This document shows, piece after piece, positions 52,280 through 61,566 of a stretch of 64,000 bases of DNA (its first letter is position 1; every line of letters begins with the position of its first letter). A program made the translations under genes and the position numbers. Source of the DNA: JBBSEX01 sp038239345 (GTDB taxonomy: Bacteria > Acidobacteriota > Terriglobia > Bryobacterales > Bryobacteraceae). The stretch spans positions 248,001 through 312,000 of the forward strand of contig JBBSEX010000004.1 of assembly GCA_038239345.1 (NCBI GenBank). The letters are read 5' to 3'. A model generated the notes under the pieces. It had not been told where the DNA came from. It saw nothing but the letters and a program-made list of their open reading frames with translations, and searched no databases.

Positions 52280-53452
52280 CTAACCGCGATGCGCGGCGGC
52301 CGCCGGACGGGCTTGTTCCGCCAGAGCCGGAGCCTTATCGGTATGTTCCCAGGAGAATGTTTCTTCCGTTCGGCCGAAATGTCCGAAGGCGGCGGTCTTG
52401 CGGTATATGGGGCGTCGCAGCTTCAGATGCTCAATCATGCCCTTGGGCGTTAGCGGGAAGTGCGACCGGACGAGATCCACCAACAACTCATCGGATACCG
52501 TTCCTGTCTCAAAAGTATTGACCATCACGGAAACTGGTTCCGCCACGCCGATCGCGTAGGCCAACTGCACCTCCACCTTCTCCGCCAACCCCGCGGCCAC
52601 CAGGTTCTTGGCGATGTAGCGCGCCATGTAGCAAGCGGAACGGTCTACCTTCGTGGGGTCCTTACCGGAGAATGCGCCACCGCCATGACGGCCCATGCCG
52701 CCATAGGTGTCGACGATGATCTTGCGCCCCGTCAAGCCGGTATCGCCGTGCGGTCCGCCGATCACGAAGCGGCCGGTGGGATTGATGTGATACTTGGTCC
52801 CCGAATCCACCATGTTCGCCGGGATCACGGCGTCGATAACGTGCTTCTTCACTTCCTCGCGCAAGGTCTCGTTGCTGACATCGTCATCGTGCTGCGTCGA
52901 AAGAACCACGGCATCGATCCGCGCCGGCTTGCCGTTGATATACTCCACGCTCACCTGGCTCTTACCGTCCGGCCGCAGAAAACCTAACGTGCCGGCGCGG
53001 CGGATATCGCTCAATTGACGTACCAGCTTGTGGGCCATCATGATCGGCAGCGGCATCAGCTCCGGCGTCTCGTTGGAGGCATAACCGAACATCAAACCCT
53101 GATCGCCCGCGCCGCCTGTGTCGACGCCCATGGCGATATCGGGCGACTGGCTTTGAATCGTATTCAAAATGCCGCAGGTCTTGTTGTCGAAACCATACGA
53201 GGCATTGTTAAAACCGATGTCGTCGATCACCTGCCGCGCGAGCCGCGGAACATCGACATACGTCTTGGTGGTGATCTCACCGGAAACCACGCAAATGCCC
53301 GTCGTGATCAGGACTTCGCAAGCCACGCGGCCAGTCGGATCGTCAGCCAGAACGGCGTCCAGGACGGCGTCGGAGATCTGGTCCGCCATCTTATCGGGAT
53401 GGCCTTCGGTGACCGACTCCGACGTAAAGATATGCCTCATATTTGCTGCCAC
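52280..53452 (-). CDS. metK: S-adenosylmethionine synthetase
   Basis: The 390-aa enzyme makes SAM from methionine and ATP. Motifs: FTSESVTEGHPDKMADQISD at the start, GAGDQGLMFGYA, the P-loop-like GGPHGDTGLTGRKIIVDTYG and GGGAFSGKDPTKVDRSACY. The start is GTG at 53452 with GGAGG eight bases upstream; an internal ATG at 53440 has worse spacing. The C-terminal tail is Ala/Pro-rich. It is the first gene of the metK-ahcY operon. Confidence 0.97.
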   Translation of the reverse strand: MAANMRHIFTSESVTEGHPDKMADQISDAVLDAVLADDPTGRVACEVLITTGICVVSGEITTKTYVDVPRLARQVIDDIGFNNASYGFDNKTCGILNTIQSQSPDIAMGVDTGGAGDQGLMFGYASNETPELMPLPIMMAHKLVRQLSDIRRAGTLGFLRPDGKSQVSVEYINGKPARIDAVVLSTQHDDDVSNETLREEVKKHVIDAVIPANMVDSGTKYHINPTGRFVIGGPHGDTGLTGRKIIVDTYGGMGRHGGGAFSGKDPTKVDRSACYMARYIAKNLVAAGLAEKVEVQLAYAIGVAEPVSVMVNTFETGTVSDELLVDLVRSHFPLTPKGMIEHLKLRRPIYRKTAAFGHFGRTEETFSWEHTDKAPALAEQARPAAAAHRG

Positions 53453-53457
53453 TTCGT

Positions 53458-53473
53458 GATCCTCCCAAGGATC
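53458..53473 (-). promoter_or_regulatory. Small hairpin that covers the metK ribosome binding site
   Basis: On the minus strand GATCCT, TGGG, AGGATC forms a 6-bp perfect stem with a 4-nt loop. The loop and 3' arm contain the GGGAGG ribosome site of metK, so folding would hide it. It may be a simple translational control element; it does not match any SAM or SAH riboswitch I know. Confidence 0.4.
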
Positions 53474-53677
53474 GAATTAAGAATTGGAATGATTGGTCCT
53501 GCCTTGGAACACCAGAAGGGAAACCAAACTGTAGTTTATCGCTTGCGATTCATAAGGTCAAATAAGCGGCGGACGATAGATTCCCGCCAAAGGCATTTTG
53601 GTTCTTTCGTCCCAACATCTGGAAACGAACAACTACTAAACGGGGATTGAGCCAAGCCCACCCCCAGATTCCCCAAT

Positions 53678-53708
53678 AAAAAAGGGGACCGGAAACTTCC
53701 CGGCCCCC
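53678..53708 (-). terminator. Rho-independent terminator of the OmpA-like gene
   Basis: Reading the minus strand, a 9-bp stem (GGGGGCCGG with CCGGTCCCC, one G-U pair) closes a 7-nt loop and is followed by six T. The same bases give a mismatch on the plus strand, so it works for the minus-strand gene that ends at 53741, 33 bp before the stem. Confidence 0.9.
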
Positions 53709-53740
53709 TTCTTCCAAACAAGCGTAAGCCTGTTTTCCGA

Positions 53741-55612
53741 CTATTTCGGACAGCCCTTGGCGTCCATCTCGCGCGTTGGCAGATCCTTCACGGCCTTGGC
53801 AGCCTTCGGATTTGGAGCTCCATTCGGAACCAGCCAAATCTCTACCCGGCGGCTATCGGCGTTGGGATCGGTTTGCGAGACGGAACTGCCCGCTCGCTCA
53901 TCCTGCTTCGGCGTTGTTGACGGAGCGCAGAAATGAGGCTTCTTGTCGGACGTCTGATCGGCGCCCACCCAGTCTACCTTCACCCGGCTACGATCCAGCT
54001 TCTGGCAAGTATCGCTGCCGCCGGTAAGGGCCGCCGCGACGTTTAACGCACGATCCTTATCCAGCGCTCTCTTGCCCTTCGATTCATTGGCATCCAGATG
54101 GCCGATCAACACCACGGTGTACTCGGGGTGCTGCGTCAGGTAGGGATACAAATTCTCGAGAAGCAATTTCTTCGCGCAATTGTTGACGCGAGTATTGTTT
54201 GCCGGGAAGACGATATCGTCAAACGGACGAACCGCTTGATCGATCGCTTTCAGTTTCACGGTGACAGCAACCGTTGCCGAACCGCTTCCGCCCTTTTCAT
54301 CGCTCGCCGTGCAGCTGATGTTGACGGTTTTGGTTTGCAGCCGTTCGCGATTCGTCATATCGAAGGCGACACCGGTCGAATCGAAACTCGACGGGGGATT
54401 GCCCGATACGGTCCCTTCGGGAGCCGTGCAGGCGTAGGTGATATTGCCACCGCAAGCGCCACTACCGGTTACGCTCAGCGAAGCCTTATCGCCGACGAAA
54501 ATCTCCGACGGGTTGGCGCTGGCCGAGACGGTGGGTTTTGCATATTCCTGTACGGTAACGGTTCCCAGATCGGCCGCAAACGGCTGGCCGATGGAACCCG
54601 TACCTACATCGGTAACGCGGATGGAAATCGTATGCCGTCCACTCTGTGGGATCGCATAAGAGAAGTTGGGGCTGTTGTCGCCCGCCGGAACGCCGTCGAC
54701 CATCCACTGATACGCCGCGCGATGCGTTGCGTTGTTGTCCGTCGCCGTAACTGAGAAGGTAGCGGGCGTCGTCATGGTTCCCGCGCAACCGGCATCAATC
54801 GTCCGGGCAACGGGAGCCGTAACGTGGAAATCATCCCCGGCTGCTTGTGGAGTCATCGGAGCGGTGGGACGCGCGACAGGTGCCGCTACCGGAGCCGAGC
54901 GGCTTCCAAACTTGAAGAACACGCCACCGGTAATCTGCAGACCAAGTTGCGTGCCACCGGGTTTGATATACAGCGAGCCCGGTCCCGTGGGATAACCCGG
55001 AAGATTAAAGTGCGGATTTTTCAACAGCAATCCCCGCAGATCCATCCGCAGGCCAAACCAACGATTCAGGTCGGCTTTCAAACCGCCACCGTAGAACAGC
55101 GCCACTTGCGCACGGTCGTCCAGTTGCGCGATGTGGTATCCATTCAGTGGATTCGTCGCAAAGCGCCGGGCTTCGTCGGTGGGGCGGAACCAGTCATACC
55201 CGATACCGGCGGTCAAAAACGGACGCAGCCTGCTTTCCGGCGGCGCTAGGTAAAACACCGGGCCAAGGGTGAATTGCGTCAGGCGATCGCCTAATCCAAC
55301 GGAGCGAATCGCCACTCCGGGGGTGGTATACAAACGCAAATTCGTTGTGCCGTAGCCTACTGTGCCCTCTGCCGCGATCCAACGGGCGAAGTTCCATGTA
55401 ATGCCGGCGCCAAAAATTCCACCATTTACCAGCTTGTCTGGAAATGGATTGTTTGACTGCCTAAGTTTAAAAAACGATCCGCCACCAAAAAGATTAACTT
55501 CCAGTGGTGCCGCTACATTGTCCTGTGCAAACGCGCTGCCAGCCGACGCGATACCTAGTGCCGAGACAGCGACCATAAGTGAACTACTTGTCAACATTTT
55601 AATTTTTGACAT
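53741..55612 (-). CDS. OmpA-family outer membrane protein with beta-barrel, Ig-like and OmpA domains
   Basis: The ATG at 55612 gives a signal peptide ending at SAGSAFAQ; the frame extends to 55708 without support. The 623-aa product has an N-terminal eight-strand-type barrel (NLFGGGSFFKLRQS to about 250), an Ala/Pro linker, two Ig- or PKD-like repeats (ATFSVTATDNNATHRAAYQW; KPTVSASANPSEIFVGDKAS) and a C-terminal OmpA peptidoglycan-binding-like domain (TVVLIGHLDANESKGKRAL, DKDRALNVAAAL, DSRRVEIWLVP). It probably anchors the outer membrane to the wall. A strong terminator follows, so it is transcribed alone or with the upstream gene. Confidence 0.88.
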   Translation of the reverse strand: MSKIKMLTSSSLMVAVSALGIASAGSAFAQDNVAAPLEVNLFGGGSFFKLRQSNNPFPDKLVNGGIFGAGITWNFARWIAAEGTVGYGTTNLRLYTTPGVAIRSVGLGDRLTQFTLGPVFYLAPPESRLRPFLTAGIGYDWFRPTDEARRFATNPLNGYHIAQLDDRAQVALFYGGGLKADLNRWFGLRMDLRGLLLKNPHFNLPGYPTGPGSLYIKPGGTQLGLQITGGVFFKFGSRSAPVAAPVARPTAPMTPQAAGDDFHVTAPVARTIDAGCAGTMTTPATFSVTATDNNATHRAAYQWMVDGVPAGDNSPNFSYAIPQSGRHTISIRVTDVGTGSIGQPFAADLGTVTVQEYAKPTVSASANPSEIFVGDKASLSVTGSGACGGNITYACTAPEGTVSGNPPSSFDSTGVAFDMTNRERLQTKTVNISCTASDEKGGSGSATVAVTVKLKAIDQAVRPFDDIVFPANNTRVNNCAKKLLLENLYPYLTQHPEYTVVLIGHLDANESKGKRALDKDRALNVAAALTGGSDTCQKLDRSRVKVDWVGADQTSDKKPHFCAPSTTPKQDERAGSSVSQTDPNADSRRVEIWLVPNGAPNPKAAKAVKDLPTREMDAKGCPK

Positions 55613-55704
55613 AAATTTTCTATACGTTCTCCCCTCAAGTTCTGTGAATTCAGAACCCCTCCCTATATACTTTACCCTATATAGGTCTAGATTTTTACGC
55701 CAAA

Positions 55705-57618
55705 TCAATGAGAGGGAACGGTTTCAGGTCCATCAGGGCGCCCGATCGTGCTTACGTCATACCAAAATATCCCTCGTGACGCGGTCAATACAAAGAGACG
55801 ATCCGGCAGTGTGGCATCAATGGCTAAAGAGCGGATCGTCACTCCCTCCATTCCTTTTCTTTCCAATGGGTTCCAGACAATTCCGCCATCTATCGAGCGA
55901 TACACCCGCCCGTACTGTACGGCATATGCCTCCGCCGCCCGCGATGGATGCCATATTACGCTGCTGACCGTCCCCGCTTCAATTCCCGCCGATTTCCATG
56001 TTTTCGCCTGATCTATCGACCGAAACAGGCCATGAGAGGTGGCGGCGAGTATCGCGCCATTCGGGCCGCCGCGTAATGCAAGGTCATAAATCTCACTATC
56101 TTCGCGAGGCCGCGAGAACGGCGACCAAGCCGTTCCCGCATCCGTCGAGATAAATAATGCGCCCGTCGTTGCCACCACCGCCGAGGTACCCGATGCATAA
56201 ATCGACCGGACCGCCAGCGTCGAATCACCCTTCACCTTCGCCGCCTTCCACACCGCCCCCCCATCGCGCGTGACGAAAATTCCATTCGATGAAGCGAGCA
56301 GCGCCGTTTTCGAATCGCCCGTCCAATTCCGCAATCCCACCATCTTCGATCCACCCCATGGATGTCCTAAACGAAGCCACGTTCGGCCTCCATCGGACGA
56401 CTTTAGAATGTTCTCGAATCCCACCGCGAGCAGCGGGCCCTTCCCCTGCCCCAGCGACGTCATCGCCAGAATGTTCTCGTTGTGCAATTGCGCCGGCGTA
56501 GCGATTCGATCCCAGGAGTTGCCGTGATTCGCACTCTTATAGATGCCGCCGTCCTTTAATTCGTAAATGCTGCTGGTGTACATAGCGCCATCGGCGAAGG
56601 AAATCTGCGGCAGGTGCCGATTCACAAAACCCTCGTTGATAGCCTTCGAAGTCACGCCGCGGTCATGTGTAACCAAAATACCGGCGTCGTCCGTCGCCAG
56701 ATATAACTCGCCTTCCGTCTTCGGATGGAAGGCGATCGATTTCACGATATGGCTGGAAACCATCTTCCACGTGTCGCCCGAGTTGCTCGACTGCCAGAAA
56801 CCGCTGCTGGTACCGGCGTAAATGATGCTCGGAGTGAAAGGATCCTGGGTAATAATATATGTCCGGCGGGAGGATCGCGGTACGCCCATCATCTTCGCCC
56901 AACGCCCGCCAGCATCACCGCTCCGATAGATTCCGCTACAGGCGCTGGCAAAAACATGATCGGGCTTCGTCATGTCGACGTGGACCGAGAACACGTCCGA
57001 ATCGTCGATCATTCCGGAATGGATGGAATGCCAATTCTTGCCGCCATCGCTCGTCTTCCACGGCAGATGAGGCGTACCGGCGTAGATAACCTCACTATTG
57101 CCCGGATCGAACGTTAGCGCCGTAATCGGCTGCAGATCGCGATTGGTATTGGGGGAGATACGCTGCCAGTTCTCACCGGAATCCTTCGTCAGATAAACGC
57201 CGTCTTCGCCGCCCGCGGCAATGACGCTCGAATCCTTTTGCCAGAAAGAAAGCGAGTACACCGACGTACCCTTCATGCCCGGCAAGAGCTTCCAGGTTGC
57301 GCCCGAATCTTCGGTCTTGAAGATTCCGGCCAAAGAAGCGTCCTCCGTCGAAACCCCGATATACCAGGTGGCGGGATGAGCAGGATCGAGCAGCATCGCG
57401 TGTACCGTGGAAGTCAACTGCGCCGGGAAACGGATGTCCTTCCATGACCGTCCAGCGTCGCCTGAAATATAGACCAAGCCGTTGCGCGTGGCCGCCACCA
57501 GGTTCGCCGGGTCCGCTGGATTGATCGCGATGGCTTCCGCGGCCCCGCCAAATGGACCGATGGATTGCCATCCCGCAAATGCATTCCAGCTCAGAAAAAA
57601 GAAGAAGAGACTACGCAT
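55705..57618 (-). CDS. BNR/sortilin-like beta-propeller protein, secreted
   Basis: The ATG at 57618 opens a signal peptide (MRSLFFFFLSWNAFAGW); the longer frame to 57786 runs into the upstream cupin gene. The 637-aa product has at least ten Asp-box repeats of the S-x-D-x-G-x-x-W type, for example SGDAGRSWKDI, TEDSGATWKLL, TKDSGENWQRI, TSDGGKNWHSI and SSDGGRTWLRL. These mark sortilin/Vps10- or sialidase-type propellers. No sialidase catalytic set is obvious, so it is more likely a binding or scaffold protein outside the cell. It overlaps the cupin gene by 8 bp. Confidence 0.86.
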   Translation of the reverse strand: MRSLFFFFLSWNAFAGWQSIGPFGGAAEAIAINPADPANLVAATRNGLVYISGDAGRSWKDIRFPAQLTSTVHAMLLDPAHPATWYIGVSTEDASLAGIFKTEDSGATWKLLPGMKGTSVYSLSFWQKDSSVIAAGGEDGVYLTKDSGENWQRISPNTNRDLQPITALTFDPGNSEVIYAGTPHLPWKTSDGGKNWHSIHSGMIDDSDVFSVHVDMTKPDHVFASACSGIYRSGDAGGRWAKMMGVPRSSRRTYIITQDPFTPSIIYAGTSSGFWQSSNSGDTWKMVSSHIVKSIAFHPKTEGELYLATDDAGILVTHDRGVTSKAINEGFVNRHLPQISFADGAMYTSSIYELKDGGIYKSANHGNSWDRIATPAQLHNENILAMTSLGQGKGPLLAVGFENILKSSDGGRTWLRLGHPWGGSKMVGLRNWTGDSKTALLASSNGIFVTRDGGAVWKAAKVKGDSTLAVRSIYASGTSAVVATTGALFISTDAGTAWSPFSRPREDSEIYDLALRGGPNGAILAATSHGLFRSIDQAKTWKSAGIEAGTVSSVIWHPSRAAEAYAVQYGRVYRSIDGGIVWNPLERKGMEGVTIRSLAIDATLPDRLFVLTASRGIFWYDVSTIGRPDGPETVPSH

Positions 57619-57967
57619 CACGATGAACACTCTCCAGGGAAAATGCCGGCACACAGACAGCGATGTAGTCCGCCCCGGCCGCATCGGGCGTGCTGTACCT
57701 AACCCATTCACCTTTAGCCGTGAATACTGCCTGGCCCGCCGCCACATCAAGCGATCCATCTTTGTGTTCGACGCGCATTGCGCCATTCAAAACGATGGTG
57801 TACTCATCGAAATCCGGCGTCTGGCCAGGCTCGCTCCAACCGGCGGGACTGTGCATGTGGGCGATGCTAACAGATGAAGTTTCCGAATTCACCCGGCCAA
57901 TATATTCTTCAACCAGTTTATTCCCCGGAACGGGAATCGCGGTGGGAGCGGCAATCAGTTGGGGCAC
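57611..57967 (-). CDS. Cupin-domain protein, EutQ-like
   Basis: The GTG at 57967 is chosen because AGGATGGGGA lies just upstream and because the longer frame to 58105 would cross the terminator of the TonB receptor gene. The 118-aa product begins VPQLIAAPTAIPVPGNKLVE, as EutQ-type cupins do, and continues with a cupin barrel (HMHSPAGWSEPG, DEYTIVLNGAMRVEHKDG, GQAVFTAKGEWVRY). The metal-ligand His/Glu pattern is partly visible (H and E residues in HMHSPAGWSE, DEYT). Substrate is unknown. It overlaps the downstream propeller gene. Confidence 0.82.
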   Translation of the reverse strand: MPQLIAAPTAIPVPGNKLVEEYIGRVNSETSSVSIAHMHSPAGWSEPGQTPDFDEYTIVLNGAMRVEHKDGSLDVAAGQAVFTAKGEWVRYSTPDAAGADYIAVCVPAFSLESVHRDA

Positions 57968-57987
57968 TCCCCATCCTATCGCGACCG

Positions 57988-58028
57988 ACAAAAGAAAAGG
58001 GGCCGGCAGGATTTCTCCCGCCAGCCCC
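57988..58028 (-). terminator. Rho-independent terminator of the first TonB receptor
   Basis: On the minus strand a 13-bp stem (GGGGCTGGCGGGA with TCCTGCCGGCCCC, two G-U pairs) closes a GAAA loop and runs into TTTTCTTTT. It starts 27 bp after the receptor stop at 58056. The G-U pairs become mismatches on the plus strand, so its direction is clear. Confidence 0.93.
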
Positions 58029-58055
58029 TTGCCGGTTATAGCTACACGTTTGCGT

Positions 58056-61000
58056 TTAGAAGCGGAATGCAGCGCCGAACTCACCAGAGAACGATCTTGG
58101 AACAATCACACCGCTCGGCGTGATGAACCCGGTGGGTAGACCAAATGCCGCGCTCCGGATGCTGCCTTGATAGCTGTTTCCAAAATTGGCCCGGTTGGTA
58201 AGATCGAACGCCTGAAAGAAGAGATCCAAACGCGCTTTCTCACGGAACTTGAATTCCTTGCTGAAGCGCGTATCCAATTGGAAGAACGCTTCGCCGCGCC
58301 GGCTGTCATAAGTGCTGAATACGCAGTTACCAGCCGTCAGGCAGTCCTGCAATTGGGGAGTGGTGTAGGCTTTCGTCGCCTGATAGTTGTTGATATCGCT
58401 CTTCAACAAAACCGCGTGCGAGGCGCCTTGTCCACCGCCGAACCCGAGAACATCGCTGATGCCCTGAACGGCGTTATAAGGACGCCCGGAAGCAAGCTGC
58501 ATGATGGGGGCGATCTTGATGCCGAAGGGCAATTCGAAAAATCCGCTGATAACGACGCGATGACGCTCGTCGCTAGGCGTCGGACCGAAATCCGTCGGAC
58601 TCAAAATGCTGGTCAGGATACTGGGACGGCTGCTATAGCTGGCGGCCGCGCCATTGTAGGCCTGCGCTTGCGATAAAACATAACTGGCGTTCAGTGTGAA
58701 GTGATTGCTGAGGCGCTTCCGGTAGGAAATATTCATACCGTCATAGCGTGAGCGGCCGATGGATTCCGCCGCGGTGATTCGGCCGACTACAGGCAAACCA
58801 GCGGCGCCCAGCGGAGCACTCGTGAAGCGAACGCCATTGATCTTCGGGTTGATGACCACATTCTTATTCTCATGCAGGCTGAGAACATGGACATATTCCG
58901 CCTCGATCACGGAATTGGTCGACAACGACCAGGCATAGCCGATATTCCACTGCTGTGTGTATGGATTGCGATACAGCGGGTCAAGGATGTTCACCGCGTC
59001 GCCCGTGTGATTCGTGGTGCTTGCTACCGGCAGCGGCGGAACCGGATCGACTCCGTAGCGGTATTGCGCCAGCGGTTGCCCGGAAGGCAAAACCGACGAA
59101 TTGGGGTCGGTGGGTCCGTTGCTGTTATAAGCCTGCGTCGTGAACAAAGTCGGATTCGCCTGTTGAATCATGAACAGTGGAATATTCTGGAACGTCTGGC
59201 CGAAGTAGAGTCCATAGCCGCCGCGCAGAACATGCTTACCCGATCCTGTCAGGTCATAAGCAAACCCAACGCGGGGACTGAAATCCTTCGTGTCGTCGCC
59301 CGGCAGTTTACCGGCGAATGAGCTGTTGATCGCCTTCAGCTCCAGATAGGTCCGGTTCTTGGCTTGCGTCTCGCCGCCGTTCAAATTGAAATCGCGGTCA
59401 TAGCGCAATCCAAGGCTGATGGTAAAACGCGGAGTGATTCTCCAGTCATCCTGAGCATAGATTCCGAACATCTTCGACTGCAGGAAGAAGTATGGGTTCC
59501 CGTTCGTCTCGGTGATGCTCTGGACTGCCCCCGGCGTCGCGAAACCTTGCGGATATAGTGCCTTGTTGGCCAGGATCACGCTAGGTACGTCGAAGAAAGT
59601 GAAGGTCGGCGCGGCGTTGTTCTCAAAGAATCCGCCCAGCGCGGGCTCATTCAGGAAATCGAATCCAACCTTGATCGAATGCTTGCCACGCGTGATGGAA
59701 AGGTCGTCCTTGAACTGCCACTTCTTCTGGAAAGATTGCTGCGGAACGTTGATGTTCGTGCCGAAAGTGGTTCCGTCGGAGAAGGTCAGATTGTTAACCT
59801 TCTTTTCCGAATCGATCAGGTTATTCCAGTACTGATAGCCGATGGTTGCGATGTTCACGATGTGCGGGGTGATCACGGAGCTCAACGCGGCACTCGCCAG
59901 AATCAATTGATTGGTAGTGAAGTTTCCGCCCGACAGATCGGTCTGCGAACCGGATTGATCGTTCAAGCCGCGATTGTTCTGGTTGCTATAGCTGATGGCG
60001 AGATTGTTCTTCTCGTTGAAGCGATGATCCAGGCGGCCGTTATAGCGCCAGTCGAAGTACGGAGTGGGGATGTTTGCGGCTGGTTGCGCTCCAAGGCTCG
60101 TAACCAGGTTTAGCTCAGCCAACGATACCGGGTCGACTACGATATTCGTTTGCTCACGCGAACGTTCCAGCGCGAAAAACAGGAAATCTTTGTCCTTGCG
60201 GACGGGCGCGCCGATCGATCCGCCAAATTGCTGGCGGCTATAAGGCGATTTATCCTGGCCGGCTTTCTCTGAGAAATAATCGTTGGCGTTGAACACATCG
60301 CTGCGATCCTGAAAATAGAGCGATCCATGCAACTGATTCGTGCCCGACTTTGTGATCACGTTCACTGCCGCGCCTTCACTGCGTCCATTGGCGGCGGAAA
60401 AGCGCTGCGTGCTGATCAGAAACTCTTGTACCGCTTCGAGCGGCAATTGCATAACCGGACCGCCGACTGTATTGTCTTTGTTATCGATACCGTTCACCGT
60501 CACGTTGACGTTGCGTCCACTTGATCCATTAACGGAAAATACGCCGACGCGGTTCTTGGTGGGGTCGTAGGAATCCACGGGACGGGCTCCGGGCGCAAGG
60601 TATGCAAGATTGACGAAGTCGCGGCCATTGAGGGGAAGCTCTTCCACCTGCTGCGTGCTGATCGGCAGGCTGACATCCGTTTTCTGAACGTCCACCAGCG
60701 GGGCCGCGGCCGATTCGACCACCACGATCTCGGATTGGGCTTTCGGCGTAATACTCGCGTTCACAGTGGAGGTCTGCCCGACGGCCAACTCTACATTTTC
60801 AAACTTTGTGCTGCCGAATCCGGGACTGGCGACGAGCACTTCATAGCGCCCGGCGGGCAACAATTCGAAACGGTACAAACCGGATGCGCCGGTTTTCGTC
60901 ATACGGGAAAATCCCGTTGCCCGACTGGCGAGAGAGACATCGGCATTAGGTACAACGGCACCGGAATTATCGGTTACCGTTCCCTCAAGGGCGGCGCTGG

Positions 61001-61082
61001 CAGTTGCCTGCGCCCGCAGATCAACTGGTAGCGCGCTCAAGGCAAAAATCGCCAAAGCAACCAGAGAAAACTTTTGAAACAT
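58056..61082 (-). CDS. Oar-like TonB-dependent receptor with carboxypeptidase-regulatory domain (1008 aa)
   Basis: A signal peptide (MFQKFSLVALAIFALSALPV) precedes an N-terminal carboxypeptidase-regulatory-like domain (LEGTVTDNSGAVVPNADVSL). The plug domain has SINGS-type motifs (VEELPLNGRDFVNLAYLAPG, VTVNGIDNKDNTVGG, NVITKSGTNQLHGSLYFQDR), and a very large beta-barrel follows. The Oar-like family is expanded in Acidobacteria and is thought to take up large or insoluble substrates such as glycans. GGGGAG lies seven bases before the ATG. A terminator follows directly. It is divergent from a second receptor of the same family. Confidence 0.93.
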   Translation of the reverse strand: MFQKFSLVALAIFALSALPVDLRAQATASAALEGTVTDNSGAVVPNADVSLASRATGFSRMTKTGASGLYRFELLPAGRYEVLVASPGFGSTKFENVELAVGQTSTVNASITPKAQSEIVVVESAAAPLVDVQKTDVSLPISTQQVEELPLNGRDFVNLAYLAPGARPVDSYDPTKNRVGVFSVNGSSGRNVNVTVNGIDNKDNTVGGPVMQLPLEAVQEFLISTQRFSAANGRSEGAAVNVITKSGTNQLHGSLYFQDRSDVFNANDYFSEKAGQDKSPYSRQQFGGSIGAPVRKDKDFLFFALERSREQTNIVVDPVSLAELNLVTSLGAQPAANIPTPYFDWRYNGRLDHRFNEKNNLAISYSNQNNRGLNDQSGSQTDLSGGNFTTNQLILASAALSSVITPHIVNIATIGYQYWNNLIDSEKKVNNLTFSDGTTFGTNINVPQQSFQKKWQFKDDLSITRGKHSIKVGFDFLNEPALGGFFENNAAPTFTFFDVPSVILANKALYPQGFATPGAVQSITETNGNPYFFLQSKMFGIYAQDDWRITPRFTISLGLRYDRDFNLNGGETQAKNRTYLELKAINSSFAGKLPGDDTKDFSPRVGFAYDLTGSGKHVLRGGYGLYFGQTFQNIPLFMIQQANPTLFTTQAYNSNGPTDPNSSVLPSGQPLAQYRYGVDPVPPLPVASTTNHTGDAVNILDPLYRNPYTQQWNIGYAWSLSTNSVIEAEYVHVLSLHENKNVVINPKINGVRFTSAPLGAAGLPVVGRITAAESIGRSRYDGMNISYRKRLSNHFTLNASYVLSQAQAYNGAAASYSSRPSILTSILSPTDFGPTPSDERHRVVISGFFELPFGIKIAPIMQLASGRPYNAVQGISDVLGFGGGQGASHAVLLKSDINNYQATKAYTTPQLQDCLTAGNCVFSTYDSRRGEAFFQLDTRFSKEFKFREKARLDLFFQAFDLTNRANFGNSYQGSIRSAAFGLPTGFITPSGVIVPRSFSGEFGAAFRF

Positions 61083-61174
61083 AGAGACTCCCCAAGCCAG
61101 AAATGAACTACGGAAACGGCTGTTCGTCAGGCGGGGACGAAAGGAAAGCCGAATCCTTGTAAGTTATTGGTAGA

Positions 61175-61203
61175 GAGTAAGACAAATGTATGAATGAAGT
61201 CAA
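61175..61203 (-). promoter_or_regulatory. Candidate sigma-70 promoter for the first TonB receptor
   Basis: On the minus strand TTGACT (61203-61198) is followed after 17 bases by TTACTC (61180-61175). The -35 box is close to consensus and the -10 box is weak. It lies about 95 bp before the receptor ATG. Confidence 0.3.
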
Positions 61204-61430
61204 TCTTTTTTAGGGGGACGAGATCGTAATCGGCCGGTCTTTTCCACAGCGAGAAATCCCGAAATTCACAGGTCGCAGGAATTATGGGTGCGCTCGTTTA
61301 GGAACAAACCTCCGATTCCCCCTTGCAAATGTAGCGTATATGTAAATCGGAATTACTCAATCCCAGAATTGGTAGTCTCAGCCCGTAAGTGAGCCATAAT
61401 AATGAGCTTTTCTTATTTTACAATTTGGTT

Positions 61431-61436
61431 TATACT
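61431..61436 (+). promoter_or_regulatory. Candidate -10 box for the second TonB receptor
   Basis: TATACT at 61431-61436 is close to the sigma-70 -10 consensus and follows a T-rich tract, but no good -35 box lies at the right distance. It would give a 5' leader of about 125 bases before the ATG. Confidence 0.3.
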
Positions 61437-61566
61437 CCCTGTCACGCGCTTACTGTAGGTGCCGTTACGCAGTCTGGAATACCAGTTATCTCCGTTGATA
61501 AGGTATCCAGCGCGGCGCACTCTTGAACGTAATTTTTTCGTAAAGACAGTTTTCGCAGGGGGAATG

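Larger units (their letters stand above)
61083..61566. other. Divergent intergenic region between two TonB receptor genes
   Basis: About 480 bp lack any convincing gene and are AT-richer than the flanks. An open frame from 61459 only extends the second receptor upstream of its ribosome site. The region must hold promoters for both receptors; weak candidates are listed separately. I see no repeats or RNA structure of note here. Confidence 0.7.

Noticed and set aside
53453..53677. SAM or SAH riboswitch upstream of metK
   Set aside because: I could not find the conserved cores of known SAM or SAH riboswitches; only a short hairpin over the ribosome site is visible.
57968..58105. Longer N-terminus of the cupin
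   Set aside because: It would run through the terminator and end of the TonB receptor gene; a GTG with a ribosome site lies just after.
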